Assembly: GCA_036023115.1 (NCBI GenBank)
Contig: JAYKKT010000087.1
Span: 11,544,501 to 11,608,500, forward strand
Origin: Brasenia schreberi
Lineage: Eukaryota; Streptophyta; Magnoliopsida; Nymphaeales; Cabombaceae
Direction: 5' to 3'
DNA: 64,000 bases
In this document: positions 41,176 through 52,600 of the stretch, piece by piece
How the letters are laid out: every line of letters begins with the position of its first letter
How positions within the stretch are numbered: position 1 is the first letter of the stretch
Notes under the pieces: model-generated
Seen by the model: the letters and a program-made list of their open reading frames with translations, nothing else
Told to the model about the DNA's origin: nothing
The model's database searches: none
Translations under genes and position numbers: made by a program

Positions 41176-41184
41176 TATATAAAT
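41176..41184 (+). promoter_or_regulatory. TATA box of VPS37
   Basis: TATATAAAT about 285 bp before the ATG is the best core promoter candidate and precedes the (TTC)n(CT)n leader. Confidence 0.55.
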
Positions 41185-41336
41185 GTCATGACGCCTCATG
41201 AGGACCATGTTTCTGCGATTCCAGATTGTTTGAGGGCTATAAAATACGAAACATGAGGCTGTGCCTGAAATTACAAACTCTACGTTAGGAACGAAAAGTG
41301 AAAATTGAGTTTCGTTCCTTCCTGAACTACTCCTCT

Positions 41337-41363
41337 CCTTCTTCTTCTTCTTCTTCTTCTTCT

Positions 41364-41406
<43 letters not shown>
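41337..41406 (+). repeat. (CTT)n(CT)n tract in the VPS37 5' leader
   Basis: About ten CTT units run into about nineteen CT units, some 60 bp before the ATG. A pyrimidine-rich tract here is typical of plant leaders and promoter-proximal GAGA-type elements. Confidence 0.95.
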
Positions 41407-41409
<3 letters not shown>

Positions 41410-41463
41410 GGATTTATTCTGTTTTCGTCGGTGGATCTTCACTGTTCGCCTCTATCTGCAGCC

Positions 41464-44400
41464 ATGGCGTTTTTTAAATCATTCTGGTTCGTTCTCTCGC
41501 TCTTGACTCGTCCTTTTCCCTGTTTCGTTTCACTTTTGACGACCTGAATTAAATGCGTGGCATCGTATTTCAGTTACCCTAGTCAGATATTTTGATGGGT
41601 TTTTCTTCTTCTACTGATTACCAATTGGACTTCTGCGGTTTTTCTCATGGATGATATTGCTTTCTCGTTGAGTATCCTATCGCTTGCACCTTTTCTTCTG
41701 TATTGGGTGAAGGGGAGACATGATTTCGGAGTTGTAAATGGAAAACAGTTAACATAGAAGCAAGAGATTCCTCGTGATCCGGTTAGATGTCAATGCCTAA
41801 CATTGTTTGTTTTTGGAATTGAGATATTTGGAAATAATAACAGAAGTATGGCCTTTTCAATCATCTCTCTCTTGATCAGCTTTGCACTGGAGCTATTGAG
41901 CCAAGATGTGTAGTGCTATGCAATGATGTGCTGGGTGGTTGTTTGGACATATTGAACTCATGCTGATTGTAATCCCTATGAGGGATGGGCTTCATTGGCG
42001 AGGGGATGATCGTTTAAATGATCTAATTGCTGCTAGGGCATGCATGATAACAAAGCCGTTCGCTATCTAAATCACATGTTGCTGTTTTCTGATTCCTATA
42101 GCTGCAGACTATGAGGCATTTCTTGAGTATATAGGTTATTATGTCTAATGGAATTTCCATTATGGGAAAAAACTTATCATGGAGTTGTTAAGCTAAACTG
42201 AAAACCAGGGAAGGGGTTTGCTGCAGAGCGATTCAAGAATTTATATCGCAATTTTTGATGCATCGGTCCCTTTGAATTTGTACAAGGAATTGTTTTACGT
42301 ATCAATCTTGGTATGATAATGTCAAATAGTTGATTTAAAGAATGAAATACTCGATTTTGTTTCATACTGAAAGCTTCAAGTAACAGTTTAGCACATTTTA
42401 CCATTGTACGTATTAATGTGGTGGGACAGTTATATCTGATAATGGTAAACAACTCCTAAAACTATGGGAGAAGTATTGTGAAATTAAAATCTCTATAAGC
42501 ATGATATCTCCTTCTCACAAACGGCACTCATGAAGCACCATGAATAACACAACACAAAGGAGTGAAGGGAAAACAAGCAACCTAGACTCAAAAGCAAGTA
42601 TCAGCGACCAAAATAGTAAACTAGTCTGTGGGCTTATCAAAGAGTATGAATATGTGAAAAAAGAAACTTGAGTTGGGTGACAACTGAAAATTCACAAAAT
42701 TTCAGGCAGAATCGAATGGAATTGGGGCATGCCTGTGAATTATGTTTTGTTCTTTTCTTTGGCACAAACCCTTGCTTGTAATTTCTATTTCAATTGCCAA
42801 TTGCACAACAGCATAGCGTGGATAGTTTCATACGTGGGAGATTTATTATTAACTTTCTGTGGTTTGCATTGGGTTGTTGACTGGTTTCTCATGTTTTTTG
42901 GGTACCTAAGGGGGCCACAAGATCAGCAGGATGTCCAGTCATCGCCTGGAAGTTTTCCGCCAAGCCCTTCTATTCCATCAACACCAAATACTGTTTCTTC
43001 TTTGTCAACTGTGCAGCAGAAGCCTCCAGATCATACACCTTCACCTTCATATGGCCAAGTTTCACCTGCCGAGGCTGCATCCATAATTTCGCTTTTGAAG
43101 GATAAGAGGTTAGTTTGTCTTCATTCTGACCACAGTCTTTTATCATTAACATGACCATTTGTTATGCATCCGAGTCTAACAAATCACTTGCACCTTCACC
43201 ATGGAACTTGTCACTAACTGTTTCAGCTGGCGATTTGACAAATTGATGCTCTTGTTCTTTCAAATGGTCTATAATTATACTGGTTATCAACTATGAGATA
43301 CTAAGTGTATTGAGAGGGCCAGATACAACGGGCTTATATTCTCTTCATGCTTACCGAAGAAAAAGGATATAATGCAATTGCTGAGCCTTTCTTAAAATTT
43401 GTCACGATGTCTACCAGAGGACATCATAATAAAGGGGAAAGGCTGTTGTGAAGGACGACAATATAACTTTTCAGCATCAAATGATCTCAACTTCAAGTAT
43501 CTAATTTCACTCTTTGTTTTTTCCCATACAGTGTTGATGAGCTGAGAAACATTTTGACTGATAAGAATGCCTACAACGCAATTCTTCAATCCATTGAGCA
43601 AGTGAAGATCCAAAATAACGTAAGTTACTCTTTGTTTGCACCAGTTGAAAAATAAATGCTAAGGTTGCATATTTAAGTTGTCTTATCTTGTAAGCTGATG
43701 TTAATTCTGATGAATCCTGTTCAAACTCTGTTCTAAATAATCATGGAAAGGCTCTTTTTAAATAAATGAAACAGTAAGAATTGTGTGGATCATGCCATTT
43801 AGAACTGTCATATTTTCATCTTGAATGCTCATCTTTGTGTTTTATGTGCATTTCAACCATAAAAATGTGATTTATGTGTCAATAAGAAAATAGTGATCTG
43901 TGTGCATGTTGAGCAAGCCATCTCATTGGCCATTGGCCACATGAGATACCTTTGTTGGCCTTTTGGCTAAGATCAAGTGTAGTATCTGTTCTTATCAGTT
44001 TAATATCTGATTCGTGGTCATTGGCCACATGATATTAAATTCATTTCTTTTGGGGGAGGGTTCCGTTTATGGTAGCTTGCTATCAGGTCTCTCGAGCGTC
44101 GCTCTTGTCTTGCACTATTTCAAGGGCGTGGCGCACCCCTCCAATACTGAAGTTAAATTGCCGACCTTGTCTAGTATGGGAAAAGGCTTAGTTGTTGTTG
44201 TATGCCATTTAGAACTATCATATTTTCATCTTGAATGCTCATCTTTGTGTTTTATGTGCATTTCAACCATAAAAATGTGACTTATGTGTCAATAAGAAAA
44301 TAGTGATCTGTGTGCATGTTGACAAGTGCCCCTTATCTTTTAATCCAACAAATCTCTGTGTGCATGTGTGATATGAGTGTGTAACACTCAAAACTGGTGG

Positions 44401-45478
44401 TTTTCAGAAGCCATAGATTCAAAAGTCACAGGTGTAATGGCCAACCTTGTGGCCAGAACAAACATACATGTAGGACATTCATCTGACCACATGAGTTCGA
44501 TTTAACCCCATGGATGTGTTCACTTGATCTATTTGCCATGTAAGCATGTTTAATCATCTTGTGATATATGAATCAAATATTGGAAAGAACAGAAAAATCA
44601 ATTGTTATAGATCATGAAGATGATCATGGTTTAGAAATGACCTGGAACATCATGTTCTAGACAATTGGAATATATGAATTATGATAGTACCTGCTAAACA
44701 GGTCCCAAGGTGCTGTTTTGTTTTGATGTTATTTAACTGTCGGCCTAAATCTCGGTGGAAAATGCTTACGGAGTTTAGTTCTCATTGAATTTCTAGTTGC
44801 GGAATGAGCTTCAAGAGGAGACAATTCAGCTAGCAAGTACTCTCTATCTCTCTCTCTGTGTGGGTGTGCGTGCTTGTGTGCTAGCAATGCTCATGATCTT
44901 CTTTCTTGCGTGTTGATATCACTATGAAACAGGGGAAAACTTGGAGAAGGAACCCCAAATCTTGGAGTTAAGGAATCAGGTCAGTTCTTTTGACAATGCA
45001 TGTTCTTTTGGTGCATTCAGTCAATATCTAAACTAAATGGCATGAAACTCCGATATCTTTGGGACAACAGTGTAGAATAATCAGAACCACGGAATTAGCG
45101 GCTGCACAAGAGAAGCTGAATCATCTGGAGAAGGAAAAGGAAGAGACATTGAGACTTTATGCACCTTCAACTCTCGTTCAGAGGTTGCAAGGCAAGTATT
45201 CTTTTGAATTGCAATATGCACAGTCCTCTATCTTTTCTTGCTCCTTTGGTTTTTGAATGCCGACAGGAGGCGGCGTAGATCTTGTGTGTTTTGGTTGCTT
45301 ACTGTGGTCTGGTCTTGCAGATGCCATGGCCAGTGCAGATGAGGAATCAGAAAAGCTACATGAGCAGTTTCTTGCAGGGGAGATCGACCTACAGACCTTT
45401 TTAAACAAATATAAGAAGCTCCGGATGATCTACCATAGACGAGCTCTTATCCATCTTGCTGCTAAGACCACCTTCTGA
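41464..45478 (+). CDS. VPS37: VPS37 subunit of ESCRT-I
   Basis: ESCRT-I stalk component that joins VPS23 and VPS28 in sorting ubiquitinated cargo at endosomes. Seven exons (41464-41486, 42911-43108, 43532-43619, 44797-44836, 44933-44979, 45071-45191, 45321-45478) give 675 bp and 224 residues; each junction keeps frame. MAFFKSFWG is followed by a Ser/Pro-rich linker, then the Mod(r) domain: AEAASIISLLKDKSVDELRN, ENLEKEPQILELRNQCRIIR and the C-terminal KYKKLRMIYHRRALIHLAAK, all strongly conserved in plant VPS37. A long coiled coil (TTELAAAQEKLNHLEKEKEE) fits the ESCRT-I stalk. Intron 6 has a GC donor (CAAG/GCAAGT); the others are GT-AG. Intron 3 carries a retroposed U2 copy. The gene appears intact. 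Confidence 0.96.
43946..44144 (+). pseudogene. U2: U2 snRNA retropseudogene, near full length
   Basis: The copy starts ATACCTTTGTTGGCC and includes GGCTAAGATCAAGTGTAGTA, the branch-site recognition region (GTAGTATCTGTTC), and the Sm-site region (before TTTCTTTTGG), then runs to GGGCGTGGCGCACCCCTCCA, the U2 3' end. Its length is 199 bp against about 196 in plants. The first ~70 nt are almost perfect; stem-loops III/IV have many C-to-T type changes. The plant snRNA upstream element (consensus like RTCCCACATCG) and a TATA box at the expected spacing are absent, so transcription as U2 is unlikely. Confidence 0.9.
44145..44200 (+). repeat. RTE LINE 3' tail joined to U2
   Basis: After the U2 end comes TACTGAAGTTAAATT, then GCCGACCTTGTCTAGTATGG and AAAAGGCTTAGTTGTTGTTG. 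The last two blocks match the ends of the RTE copies at 45906-45952 and 46772-46816. Confidence 0.9.
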
Positions 45479-45711
45479 TGGAGAGTGCTTGAAACCATCT
45501 ACCTCGTATTGTCTACTTATAAAATTAGTATTGGTCTCCATGTTTTGTGCCTTTCTTTTTGCTGTGTATCTAACAGTGAAGTGGTTCTCTGTGCGATCAT
45601 GCAATGGGAGATGTTTTTGTTAGCCAAGGACAAGTCCCTGGTCTTTTGGGTCAACACCTGTTGATTGCTGAGCCCTGAAATGTTTTTGTTAGCCAAGGAC
45701 TAGTTCCTGGT

Positions 45712-45952
45712 TTGGACATATAGAAAGAAGATCAAAAGAACATGTAAGAAGGTATGAAAACTAGATTTTGAAAGTATTAAAAGATGTTGAGAAAGGCTAC
45801 AAAAGTGTTGGAAAGAAACAATAAAGAATGATCTAGCTTACTTATTGTGAGTTAATTGCTAACATGACACATGATAGGGTTACGTGGAAACAAAGAATCC
45901 ATGTAGCCGACCCCGTCTAGTATGTGGAAAGGCTTAGTTGTTGTTGTTGTTG
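45712..45952 (+). mobile_element. 5'-truncated RTE LINE, 3' end only
   Basis: It starts TTGGACATATAGAAAGAAG (the WFGH coding block in other copies) and continues through GTTGGAAAGAAACAATAAAG, GCTAACATGACACATGATAG and AGCCGACCCCGTCTAGTATG to (TTG)n. The flanks carry TTGATTGCTGAGCC (45661) and TTGATTGTCGAGCC (45960), possibly a diverged target duplication. A ~33-bp direct repeat (GTTTTTGTTAGCCAAGGAC) sits just upstream at ~45612 and ~45682. Confidence 0.8.
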
Positions 45953-46149
45953 TGTTGAGTTGATTGTCGAGCCGTTATGGAGTCTGCTTTATTCTTAAGA
46001 TTAAGTTGAATGTTGATACGACAAGAGACATGCATATTCAAACTTCGAATATGGTGGGGCTCCACCTTCGATACAACACTGATTAAGCCTTTTTTTCTAG
46101 ATAAGGTTAACCAAATGAATTCTTTGTTTCAATAGAGTTGGATTATCTA

Positions 46150-46816
46150 GGGTCAATTTTTAAATGGAGAACAGAGAAATTAAAATTGGCACACATTGCA
46201 TCCTCCAGAAGGAAAGTTTTAAATACCTAGGGTCAATTTTTGAGAGTGATGAAGAATTGATGGAGATGTTACCCATAGAATTAATGTTGGTTGGTTAAAA
46301 TGGAGAGAAATATTAGGTATTCTTTGTGATAAGAAGATACCATTAAAGTTAAAAGGTAAATATTATAGAGCACCAATTAGGCCTATCATGTTTTATGGTT
46401 CTGAGTGTTGGGCAGTTAATCATCAACATGTACAAAAGATGTCTGTGACATAAATGAAGATGTTGAGATGGATGAGTAGTCATACAAGAAAAGATCGTAT
46501 ACATAATGAGGTTATTTGAAATAAATTAGGAGTGGCACCAATAGAGGATAAAATGAGAGAATATCGTTTAAGATGGTTTGGACATATAAAAAGAATATCA
46601 AAAGAAGAACCTCTAATAGAAGGTAAGGAAAACTAAAATTGAAAAGTATTGAAAGAGATAGAGGATACCACATAAGTGTTGAAAAGAAACAATAAAGAAT
46701 GATCTAGCTTATTGTAAGTTAACTGCTAACATGGCACACGATAGGGATCTGTGGAAACAAAAAATCTATGTAGCCGACCCCGTCTAGTATGGGAAAAGGC
46801 TTAGTTGTTGTTGTTG
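46150..46816 (+). mobile_element. 5'-truncated RTE LINE with 18-bp target duplication
   Basis: The remnant encodes the C-terminal reverse transcriptase region of plant RTE elements: FKYLGSIFESDEE, RPIMFYGSECWAVNHQHVQK, MLRWMSSHTRKDRIHNEV and [11 protein letters not shown], with stops and a frame break near 46235. It ends GCCGACCCCGTCTAGTATGG, AAAAGGC and a TTG tail. Direct repeats ATAGAGTTGGATTATCTA (46132-46149) and ATAGAGTTCGATTATCTA (46817-46834) are an 18-bp target duplication with one mismatch. Confidence 0.92.
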
Positions 46817-46914
46817 ATAGAGTTCGATTATCTAATATGCTAACAGTTAATTCAACATAACCTAGATTATTTTTTATTGTTTTAAATATTTTTTTTTATA
46901 TATTTTATATATTT

Positions 46915-47215
46915 ACCATTTGATGCTTTTTTATCGAAACTTCTTTTAGTCATCTTTTTACAACTTCAAACCATCTTAAATACGATTTTCTCTCATTTTA
47001 TTGTCTATTTGTATTATTTTTAATTTATTTATAATAACTTCTTTATGTATATGATTTTTTCTTGTGTGACAACACATTTGTGTATCTTCATTTTTATTTG
47101 TATGTACGTTTGATGAGTAACTGTCTCAAGACATCTTCTTGTCACATGAAATACTTATGTACTTCATGTAACACCTCCATTTTAACTTACCTTCGCTAAT
47201 TCTATTCATAACATC
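46915..47215 (-). mobile_element. Degenerate RTE LINE fragment, inverted
   Basis: The minus strand reads AGAATTAGCGAAGGTAAGTT, then AAAATGGAGGTGTTACATGA, GTGACAAGAAGATGTC and, further on, AAAATGAGAGAAAATCGT and TTTAAGATGGTTTGAAGTTG. These parallel the RTE blocks INxGxLKWR, CDKK, DKMRE and LRWF of the copy just upstream but on the opposite strand. Coding capacity is destroyed. Confidence 0.7.
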
Positions 47216-49664
47216 TTAAATTTAAGAGGTTCTAATTTGTTTTAAATCTAAAAGGGTTGTGTAAGTGGTCGAAAGCCGGCACTAAACTTTGTTACATCTA
47301 TTCAAAGGGCGTGCATCTTTTCAGCACTGCGACACTGAACTCCACAAGAAAATTCTGTAGTTATAAATAAAAATCATCAGGTGGCTACGATCAAGGAGTA
47401 TAGATGCCATGAAGTCGATACTTCTGAGAAGGTTAACCAGAAAGCCTCCAGTTTGCTTTTCAATCATCTCATTTGACACTTGAAGGTATTGGGGATGATG
47501 GCTTCTTGTATCACTTCATGTGGCGAGAGGCCTAATATTGGGAGTCGTCACAGGTGGAATTAGCTTTAGCAGAATTGAACCCCATACTGCATGATCGGCA
47601 GCCACTTGTCTTGAACTCTATGTAAATATGACACAGTTGGAGCTGTAAGAAGATTGAGAACCATTTCATTGGTTGATTTGGTCTAATTCGGTTTTGGTTT
47701 TGAGTTTACTCTGTTCAAAAGAGAACATTACGGCATTCTAGTTGACCTCATGCAAATGATGATGCTTGATCGCGATTTAGATCCTAGTTTGAACTAGAAT
47801 AAAGGTTCTCAAGGAGGCGTTATGGAAGTGAGCGAGTCGAGTTTCCTCCCCTTAACAAGTTTAATAAGGTGCGTTTGAATTTGAAGTTCAAATGCAATAG
47901 AAGACATAGAAACTTGTGAAATTTGTGGAGCGAGAAATTTTATATGGAAAAAGTTTGCGGGAACACAGAAGGAAAAGTTTTTCCATGTGAAGGGTCGGAT
48001 TGATTTTCTCTGGAAATCTCTCTCCTCCGGACCTGTTCATCTATATTTCGAGTGATTCCGTCCGACGTTTCTAACTTTCCGAGGAAAATCCCTCTCAATA
48101 CGAATAAAAATCAGTGTCAAGAGGGGAGAGCGGTTAGGCTTTTCAAACTCTCAAGGTGGCCGAAGAAGGATTCCTATGAAAATCACGTTGGCACTGAAAT
48201 GACACTAATGAAGACAAAATGGACATGAATAGGCCCATGGTGGTAGTTTGGAGCTGTTCATCGTCATGGATGGATCAGGGAGAACCCTTGCTAAACCTTT
48301 CCAGCTTCTCATTTTCTTTTTATGAACGTAATTTCAGTATCACTTCCTCGTATGACAAGTTTATGACCTCTCGTATTATAAAAGAATTGAAATCTCTTTT
48401 TTGGGGGGACAACCGAGAGATAGATAAAGAATCAACGGCGTTATTCACCTCATCACCCTGCAAACATTACGGATTTACGGCATTCCATTGGAAAGACACT
48501 TGGTTACTCATATTTTACCCCCTCTCTCTCTCAAGCACACATACACAGTGGAGTGGTTTCTCCTAAACCCTGCATTAATGTATGCGCTCGAACCCCATAT
48601 TTCTCTCTTTTCTTTAGTGAATATGTTTCGTCTTTAACCTTTTCTTTTATATGCTAATGAGAGCAGTATGTTCTGTGTTTTTGGGTGTTGTCGATATCGG
48701 TTTTACTTTCCCTCGTTCTCTATCTTTTTATCCCCTGTTCACCTGTTGTAGGGGTTTTCACTGGTTTTTGAGAAATGGGCTTCTTTTATCCCTGTAGCTG
48801 GTCTTCTATCAGAAGGCTTGGTGTTGAAGTAATGGGATTTTCCCAACGAATATTGTAAGATTGTTGTGCGGATTCCGGAGTGTTCAAGGTGAGGCTTCTT
48901 TCTTTTATATTTGCCTTGTAGTTGGTCCGTTATCAGGAGGACTCTCTCTCTCTTCCATGAGAAGATAAACACTCATGTAGACCCTTTAATATGCTGGTGA
49001 TGTTTCTAATACAATCTTGGAAAGAATGGTTTCTCATGGTTTCTCTTAGGGTTTTTTCTGGAGTCAGCCAACATACCCAGACAGAAGGGATAAGGTGCGT
49101 TGCTTCAGTCTGGACCACTATGACTCCTTCATCTCTTCCACTTTTTATGGATAAGCACATTTTGCTTCTATGTACCTCAAACCCGCTTTTTTTTTTGGTT
49201 ACAAGAGGAGGCCGCAGCCTAAGACACACACACTCCATGCACCTCCCCCGGGAATCAAACCCATCTATATTAAGCTTGCCTATTGCCGACCCGTTTACAT
49301 AGTCAAAGGAAGTAGCGGGTAGTTTTCATATGAATTTGTCGAAAGGTGGTTTCCTGTTGACTCATACATGTCAGTGTTTCTAGACCAAGAACCCAAGACA
49401 GTCCTTGCAGGTTGTGTTGAAGACATTTTCGTTCCTATTATCCAATTTCGATGTCGAACCTAAAGGTCATCTGAGAGACTGAGATCATGAAAAGATTGTA
49501 CCAGGATTTGTTATTGAATTCCTCTTTGGAACCAGTTTACTCTTGGGTATCCAGAAGTTATGATTTATCATCTGTATCATCAATGGTACTGTTGAACTTG
49601 TGCATCAGCTCTTAGTAGTTAGTACCTACTGATGCTTACACTTATTTGAGCATCTTTCAGCAAT
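47216..49664. other. Upstream region of the At3g52170-like gene
   Basis: No protein gene recognised. A CT-rich stretch at ~48515-48560 may mark a transcription start, with a leader intron ending at the CTTTCAG just before the ATG at 49665. A SINE-like scrap lies on the minus strand at ~49195-49295. Confidence 0.4.
49195..49295 (-). mobile_element. Possible SINE remnant
   Basis: The minus strand has GGTCGGCAATAGGCAAGC, then GGGTTTGATTCCCGGGG (a fair B box) and GTGCATGGAGTGTGTGTG. This parallels the 34072 copy (GGTCGGCTACTAGCAAGAAG, GAGTTCGATGTCCGGGG, GTGTGTGCC). The A box is poor. Confidence 0.35.
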
Positions 49665-52600
49665 ATGCAAGCGGTAAAGGTCGGCTTGGTATGGAAAACT
49701 TTTGCCATGGCTTCGTCAAATAAATCCTCAAGAAAGAAGCTTCGCAACAGGAAAAGTAAAGAGGAGAGGAGAGCAATGGTCGAGTCCTTCATAACAAAGT
49801 AACTCCTTTTTCCGCTAACAGATTTAGATTGAAGACGTTTTAGCACAATCCTTTTCTCTATGTTTGTATATTCCACATTGGTTTTCTTTCAAGTGCTGTA
49901 AGTTCAGACAAATGGATTCACCATTTTTTTCTCGTTATGAGAAAAACTTTGTTGTAAAGTATAAATTACTAGAGGATCTGTGTCGTGTTTAAGACCAGGT
50001 TTGATTTTTCTAATCACGTTTTTCTCACACCTCATAATTGTACTAAGCATAAGTTCAGTTTGTCAATAACGTGAACGTTATCCTATGAATTCACCTAAAT
50101 CTTTTTTTTTGTTCAAAATTATTTTTACTAGCTTGGCATTTTCTTTGTAGATTTATAGTGATATTGAATCAGTTCTGTCAAGGAATTTCTTCTTGTTTTT
50201 GAGCATGCTCTATTATTTCTGTTGGTGTTCCATTGTACTTCTGTATACAAAAGGCCGTTTTCACCTTTTACTATTATAATTGCTAGTTCTCTCATTGCAT
50301 CTTGTATAATTATTTTTTTGTTTGGTATTCGCTTCTCAAATTACAAACTCATGGTTGTGATGCATGTGCATGGCAGATATAGAAACACAAACGATGGAAA
50401 ATTTCCATCACTTAGCCTTACTCAAAAGGAAGTTGGAGGATCCTTTTACACTGTGCGGGAAATCATAGAAGAAATCATGCAAGAGAGAACAATCTTTAGT
50501 GCTTCTCTTTTACCTTTAGAGGCTCAAACCATTGGCAAAGGCCCTTTCCAAGCAGAGGAGTTGAACATTGCCACCTTATCATCTACTAAGATCGATGGGC
50601 TACAACAAGGGCAGCACTCGTTTGACCAGGATAGTGACCATGAAATCCTTGTAAAGTCTTCTGAAACACATAACTCAGATTATGATGAAGAAAACATTGA
50701 AGAGGTGAAATCTGTTTATAGGGATATGTATGTAACTAATTCTGAAAGTCACATTTCAATAGAGGGAATGAATGAATCTGATCATAAACAAGAAAGCAGC
50801 TTACACAGTGGAGAACTCGCTGAAGATTTGATTGATGAACAAATCATAAACGTCACCAGACTCACTACTGTTGGACTAGAAGAGCAGAAACAAGCCAAAG
50901 TACGAGGCAATATACCATTTTTCTCTGTAGTTGATGATAATGCCAAGGAACATGTAGAATTTACAAGCTCTACTGAAAATTCTGATCCCTTATTTGGTCA
51001 CCATGACAAACTTTCCACTTCCCAAGTTAATGGAAGTATTATTGAAGATGAAAAGCTTGCGGGTGGTCAAACTGTTGGCCAGTTAGTTAATGAACTATCT
51101 AAAGAAAAGCATGTAACAGATGGGAGCAGTGTCATTCTTGACCAATTGGAAGGACCATGCATAGTTGAGTTGAGTACCACATATTCAACATCTGACAAGG
51201 AAAGCAGAGATGAATTTTTTGTTAGCCAGATCAGCAATGTGATCCTAGGGCCCAGTTCTGCATCAAATTCACTGATCGAATACAAAGAATCTGAAGTTGG
51301 AGAATTAAATAATCTGCTCTCTGAAAACAGCTCAGCTATGGCATCAAACCAGGTGATTCCAGTGCATCTTTCATCAACACCAACTGCATTACCTAACAGC
51401 ATTTCAAATGGGGCCTTTGTAGAAAGAAACGAGCCAATAGTACATACTGAAGCATCTACACCAGTCAGCTCAGCACCTGATAGCAAAGCAGAAAGCGTTT
51501 ATTTGTCTCCCAATTGTAAGAAAGAGCACACACTCCTTGAAAGTCTAATATCTGAACATTCAGATTCTACTATTTCTCAAACTTCAGAAAATGACTCACT
51601 ACCTTCCCAATTAAACAGTCCACAAGAGGATGGGGATTTTCAGGCTATTACTTCTCACAGTGATGAACCATCATCTCAGAATTTGGAGCATCCTGTGCCT
51701 GTCTCATCGCTGGAGGTTCGTGATTGGACTTGCTGATCTTTTTAGTTGCGCGCTTGCTCTGTCACTTATTTGCTAGCATATGCTTTGTATTGCTTAAACC
51801 TCTAGCTGGGTAATTATAACTAGCTGAATTTATGATTCTTTTTATACCACCTTGCGCTCAGTTTTGAAGAAACGTAATCTTTCTGATTGGCTTACAAACT
51901 CACATACACTTGCGTGCACACAGAGGCAGATGCATATTGTAAATATTTGGAGAGTAAAAGAGTTAAACTGGATTTATTGCGGAAGTCTTATCCACAACCA
52001 AAGAACTCCAGGATTTCAAAAAATATTAGGGTATTGACATGTAATGATATCGAATATGAAGGAACCGTGGAATTTCTTTTTCCTGGGTTTTCTATGTTGA
52101 TAATATCCTAAGTCACACAGACACTTCTAAGGGGTGGAGTGTTGACCCCGACACCGACACCGACACTGACACCGTGTCGCTGCGGCATGTCCAAAAAAAA
52201 TATTCAACAATTTTTTTTTTGTAACTCATGGATAAATGGTCTGGATAATGAAGATTGATTTGTGTATTATGATGAAATTAGTAGTTTTTTACCATTTATA
52301 TGTTTTGCTTTAATATAAAGTTGTGTACTTACTATTATAGCTTTATACAATATAAAGCTGCTTGAATGATTTTGGGTGCAAACAATTGGACTCCATACTG
52401 TATGCTTTTGCACAGAATAATCTCTGTCACCAAACACATTTAAAGACTAGGAACATTGTCAGATCAATAGAACAGAAGTATGACATCACTAGTGGATCCT
52501 AGCACAAATACCGGTATATGTTATATCCTACAAAAGATCTTGAAACTCTTTGAATCCATAACTTGGATATTTTGTAGCTCGTAAAATCCTTGTAAGTTTC

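Larger units (their letters stand above)
39777..41463. other. Intergenic region between VPS24 and VPS37
   Basis: A 1.69-kb spacer between two divergent genes. It contains a possible hAT-like end near 40430-40475, a tRNA-SINE (40951-41036), the VPS37 TATA box and its (TTC)n(CT)n leader. No other gene was seen. Confidence 0.6.
43792..44322 (+). mobile_element. U2-RTE chimeric retroposon with long flanking duplication
   Basis: Two ~121-bp direct repeats (43792-43912 and 44202-44322, starting ATGCCATTTAGAACT and ending GCATGTTGA, with about two mismatches) flank 289 bp. That insert holds 33 bp of near-palindromic sequence, a U2 snRNA copy, and a LINE-type 3' tail ending GTTGTTGTTG. The arrangement is that of target-primed reverse transcription with a long target-site duplication. 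It lies in sense orientation in VPS37 intron 3. Confidence 0.85.

Noticed and set aside
43946..44144. Functional U2 snRNA gene
   Set aside because: The plant upstream sequence element and correctly spaced TATA box are absent, the 3' half is diverged, and it has a LINE tail and flanking duplication, all pointing to a retropseudogene.
50222..50376. Hydrophobic N-terminus (FTIIIASSLIASCIIIFLFG) as a membrane anchor of the At3g52170-like protein
   Set aside because: The stretch lies in intron 1. Splicing 49798 to 50377 restores the conserved TKYRN...GKFPSL module, so these codons are intronic.
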